A stretch of DNA of 64,000 nt from Novosphingobium sp. 28-62-57. GTDB lineage: Bacteria > Pseudomonadota > Alphaproteobacteria > Sphingomonadales > Sphingomonadaceae. The translations under genes were made by a program, and so were the position numbers. A model generated the notes under the pieces. The model worked only from the letters and a program-made list of their open reading frames with translations, was not told the DNA's origin and did not search any database. The stretch is from contig NCGO01000008.1 in assembly GCA_002256985.1 (NCBI GenBank), positions 1 through 64,000 on the forward strand. The letters are read 5' to 3'. Of the stretch, positions 61,639-64,000 are shown one piece after another. Within the stretch, counting starts at the first letter, position 1, and each line of letters starts with the position of its first letter.

Positions 61639-62769
61639 TCAAATCTTCACAGCAGAGCCCACCCGCAGGTGGATCGGCTGGTCCAAGCCATCTTCTCCTT
61701 GTGAGGCGGAAGAATCTGCCAATGGTGAGACACACTGCTCAAGCGTGAGCAGCTTACCATTCTTCCTAAACGCTCCGTCGAACATTAGCCCGACCTCCGT
61801 CTGCACACCAAGGTCGATCTTCTCGAACGGCACGCCCTCAATCTGTATGCTAGTAACGGTCCTCTCCAAGCAATATGCGTCCCCGCAGAGATAGACTGTG
61901 TTGCCGACTTCGACCGCGCCTGAGATTTCGCCTATAGCCACAGTGCCACCTTTTAATGACTCGGTGATTGTACCGCGTTCTACCACATGTCCATGAGGTT
62001 GCAGCGAACGAAGCCCTGCCAACTGGACGCGTTCCGCAAGAGCTTCACAAACGGCGGCCACAAAGTCGCAGAACTCAGTCAGAACATTGATGTGCAGAAT
62101 GTCTCCTATGTCGATGCTGCCGTGCGCTGCGTCGTTTCTATAGCCAATCAATGCGGCCATCTCAGTCGCAGCGTTAGGATTGAGCCTGCCTCCCGATGCG
62201 AAAAATGCCACTACCGACGGATGGGCCTCTATCCAGCCAGACACATCGTCGATCCCGCAAGCCCTCATAAAGCGGTCCAGTTCGGGAAGGCGAAGGTTCT
62301 GCTCTTGCATGAGCATTGCTTGAGGCTCTATTATGTAGGGATTGCCGGAAAGCGCGTCGTGGTATCCGGCGATTAGTTGTCCTACATCGAGGGCAGCAAA
62401 CCTTGGCCCGCCAACCTTATCCAATATCTTTGCAATGCCGATACGATAAGATGAGCGTATCTTTTCAGGCAATTCGTCAAACGCTAGCCGACGCTGTAAC
62501 AGACTGAGATGTTCTCGAACCATTTCGTGGGCGAATTGCTCATAGATTGAGTAAATACGGGTTACCGCCGCACAGTGATCGATAATCCTCCACTCAATTT
62601 TACTGGGCGCGGCCTCGATTGAGCCCAGCTCTGCATCAAAGCAAGGTGACGCAGCGGCACAACGCAATGTCTGTTCAAACACTGCCGTGCGGAACCGGTC
62701 GGACGCGTGGATGTGTCTGCGAAGCGCGGAGATCGCCTCCTGCGTGCGCTCCAAAAAGGCGTTGTACAT
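61639..62769 (-). CDS. HEPN-domain protein, MAE_28990/RiboL-PSP type
   Basis: A 376-residue protein. The helical N-terminal two-thirds carry the HEPN signature Arg-x4-His as YRNDAAHG (Arg211, His216), the RNase active-site motif of many defence and toxin proteins. The last 110 residues (ERGTITESLKGGTVAIGEIS, VEVGNTVYLCGDAYC, TSIQIEGVPFEKIDLG) look like a small beta-barrel of translation-factor domain 2 type. It starts 1 bp after the stop of the DUF262 gene. Base composition is clearly less GC-rich than the core genes. Likely an acquired RNase effector; function unproven. Confidence 0.8.
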   Translation of the reverse strand: MYNAFLERTQEAISALRRHIHASDRFRTAVFEQTLRCAAASPCFDAELGSIEAAPSKIEWRIIDHCAAVTRIYSIYEQFAHEMVREHLSLLQRRLAFDELPEKIRSSYRIGIAKILDKVGGPRFAALDVGQLIAGYHDALSGNPYIIEPQAMLMQEQNLRLPELDRFMRACGIDDVSGWIEAHPSVVAFFASGGRLNPNAATEMAALIGYRNDAAHGSIDIGDILHINVLTEFCDFVAAVCEALAERVQLAGLRSLQPHGHVVERGTITESLKGGTVAIGEISGAVEVGNTVYLCGDAYCLERTVTSIQIEGVPFEKIDLGVQTEVGLMFDGAFRKNGKLLTLEQCVSPLADSSASQGEDGLDQPIHLRVGSAVKI

Positions 62770-62770
62770 C

Positions 62771-63955
62771 CTACTTCAGAACTTCTTCGAGCATTTTCCG
62801 ATAGAGATTGATACGATCTTTGATGTCTTGCTTCGTATTCCCGCGGCCAGTGAACGTGCCATCCGGATGCGACAGGAACAACTGCTTAGTCGCCTCAAGT
62901 ATCTGGGAGGATCGTTGTTTGAGCATCGTCTCGTCTGCAAGGCGCTCGGATAGTCCAATCATGACAGCGTCTTGGAAGGCGCGATGAGGTTTCGCCTCCC
63001 AAGACGTACGCTCTGCCGAATAGGGCCTGAATAAGTGTTCAGAATAAATTTCCTTGGCGAACGACAAGGTGCGCACGTATATCTCCCGCAACTCAGCAAC
63101 GTCGCTATCATTGAACTTGGCTGCGCGCCGCATGTATAGGTCGAGGAAGCCTTGCATGCCGCGCCGATAGTGGTCGACATGCCGTAAAGCGAAGAAGCGG
63201 AGAACAACTTCCGAATCCATCATCTTGGCAAAAAACGGATCTGCAACGAGCGTCGGGTTGGTTTCGATTTCACCTTCGACCCAGCGGGGCATTCCCCAGA
63301 CCTCACGGAAATCATCCATGCGCGTGATGTCGTTGAGCATCTCGTTGAAGGCGCCGCGGTAGAGAGCATTGCGGATTTCCTGTCGTTCAAGCTTGATGCC
63401 ACCCGTATTTAATCGATCAAAGACAGTTTCTCGTAGGAGCGATGCCTCTTCTTCACTTTCTGTCGATTCCTTTAGAAGGACAATTGACGTTATCGAACGC
63501 CTGTCGATGCCAGCACGCAATTTCTCTGGCAGCGTGAGATAGGTTCGACCATTAAGTTCCGGCCAAGTTTCGAGACCTCGCAACTTAAAGGAGTTCGCAT
63601 AAAAGTCCCTTATCGCTGTAATCCGCTGCTGACCGTCCATTACCTCGTAGGAATTGAAGTCCCTTTCATAAAGGAACACCGGAGGAACGGGAATGTTCAT
63701 GATGAACGACTCAATAAGTAAGCTCTGTGTCCGCACATCCCATCTCGGGCGACGCTGATAGAATGGCCGAAGATCCATGTAGTTTGGATCTTTGAGTTGG
63801 TTGACGAAACCAGGAAGTTTTTCGCGATTGCTTTCGATAACGATCCGACCTTCGCCTCGAACATAGCGCTCGTTGATCGCGCGATCGTCAGCCCATGCTG
63901 GCCGCTCGTCGGGATCGCTGGACCACATTGTCAATTCAGATTGCGAGAGCGGCAT
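62771..63955 (-). CDS. DUF262 domain protein (GmrS/ParB-like)
   Basis: A 394-residue protein with the DUF262 core: FYQRRPRWD (65-73) and the signature DGQQR (107-111), the ParB/Srx-like nucleotide-binding fold seen in GmrSD-type restriction systems and many defence loci. No HNH (DUF1524) nuclease domain follows; the C-terminal 200 residues are helical. It forms a two-gene operon with the HEPN gene, 1 bp apart. Base composition is lower in GC than the core genes. The ATG at 63955 is 45 bp from the window edge, so more of the locus may lie outside. Confidence 0.85.
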   Translation of the reverse strand: MPLSQSELTMWSSDPDERPAWADDRAINERYVRGEGRIVIESNREKLPGFVNQLKDPNYMDLRPFYQRRPRWDVRTQSLLIESFIMNIPVPPVFLYERDFNSYEVMDGQQRITAIRDFYANSFKLRGLETWPELNGRTYLTLPEKLRAGIDRRSITSIVLLKESTESEEEASLLRETVFDRLNTGGIKLERQEIRNALYRGAFNEMLNDITRMDDFREVWGMPRWVEGEIETNPTLVADPFFAKMMDSEVVLRFFALRHVDHYRRGMQGFLDLYMRRAAKFNDSDVAELREIYVRTLSFAKEIYSEHLFRPYSAERTSWEAKPHRAFQDAVMIGLSERLADETMLKQRSSQILEATKQLFLSHPDGTFTGRGNTKQDIKDRINLYRKMLEEVLK

Positions 63956-64000
63956 GGGTGCTTAGTTCCTTTATGTCTCGTTGAGGTTAGCCCTGACGAT

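Noticed and set aside
1..64000. CRISPR arrays, insertion sequences, prophage or rRNA genes
   Set aside because: No regularly spaced repeats, transposase, integrase or phage structural genes, and no rRNA sequence, were seen anywhere in the window.

Overview
The window looks like chromosomal DNA of a high-GC alphaproteobacterium, most likely a sphingomonad close to Novosphingobium. This is inferred from several features seen together: large TonB-dependent receptors paired with ECF sigma/FecR regulators, a class I polyhydroxyalkanoate (PHA) synthase with phasin, lptFG, metA, bacterioferritin, glnK-amtB, and families of palindromic repeats built on the cores TCGACAGGCTCAG and TCATTGCGAG. No sequence search was possible, so the genus is a guess.

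Layout. 1-10 kb: a candidate small RNA with its own terminator, an unknown GNAT-like protein, a fatty acid desaturase, lptF-lptG, clpS, phasin, phaC, and an alaC-type aminotransferase. 10-15 kb: a crotonase, a short RNB ribonuclease, tRNA-Cys, and then an unusual single protein with a ClpS-like domain, a ClpX-type zinc finger and an AAA ATPase. 15-24 kb: a glycan-utilisation-like locus with ECF sigma, FecR, an STN-type TonB receptor, and convergent genes for a GH130 enzyme, an SDR and a frameshifted large protein. 24-31 kb: a second TonB receptor divergent from a LysR regulator and a four-gene catabolic operon (SDR, epimerase-like, FAH family, cupin). 31-40 kb: a two-component system co-transcribed with a lipoprotein, a secreted SH3-like protein, an autotransporter, an ECF sigma with probable anti-sigma factor, and a single-domain asparaginase.

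40-60 kb is mostly core metabolism: glnD, yqgE, bfr and bfd, metA, a BrnTA-type toxin-antitoxin pair, rpmI-rplT, an AraC regulator, pheS-pheT, an aldose epimerase-like gene, prfC, an alpha/beta hydrolase, an endonuclease/exonuclease/phosphatase protein, glnK-amtB behind a sigma-54 promoter, and hisC-tyrA. 60-64 kb: an acyltransferase-like gene, a decayed tyrA fragment, and a visibly lower-GC two-gene module (HEPN protein plus DUF262 protein) that looks like acquired defence DNA and reaches the window edge.

Genes that work together: glnD, glnK and amtB form a nitrogen-sensing set; bfr and bfd share an upstream motif and handle iron; phaC and phasin build PHA granules; the sigma/FecR/receptor set senses and imports a substrate that the neighbouring enzymes may process. 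The strongest candidates for something undescribed are the ClpS-zinc finger-AAA fusion at 13.2-14.9 kb and the HEPN/DUF262 pair at 61.6-64.0 kb.
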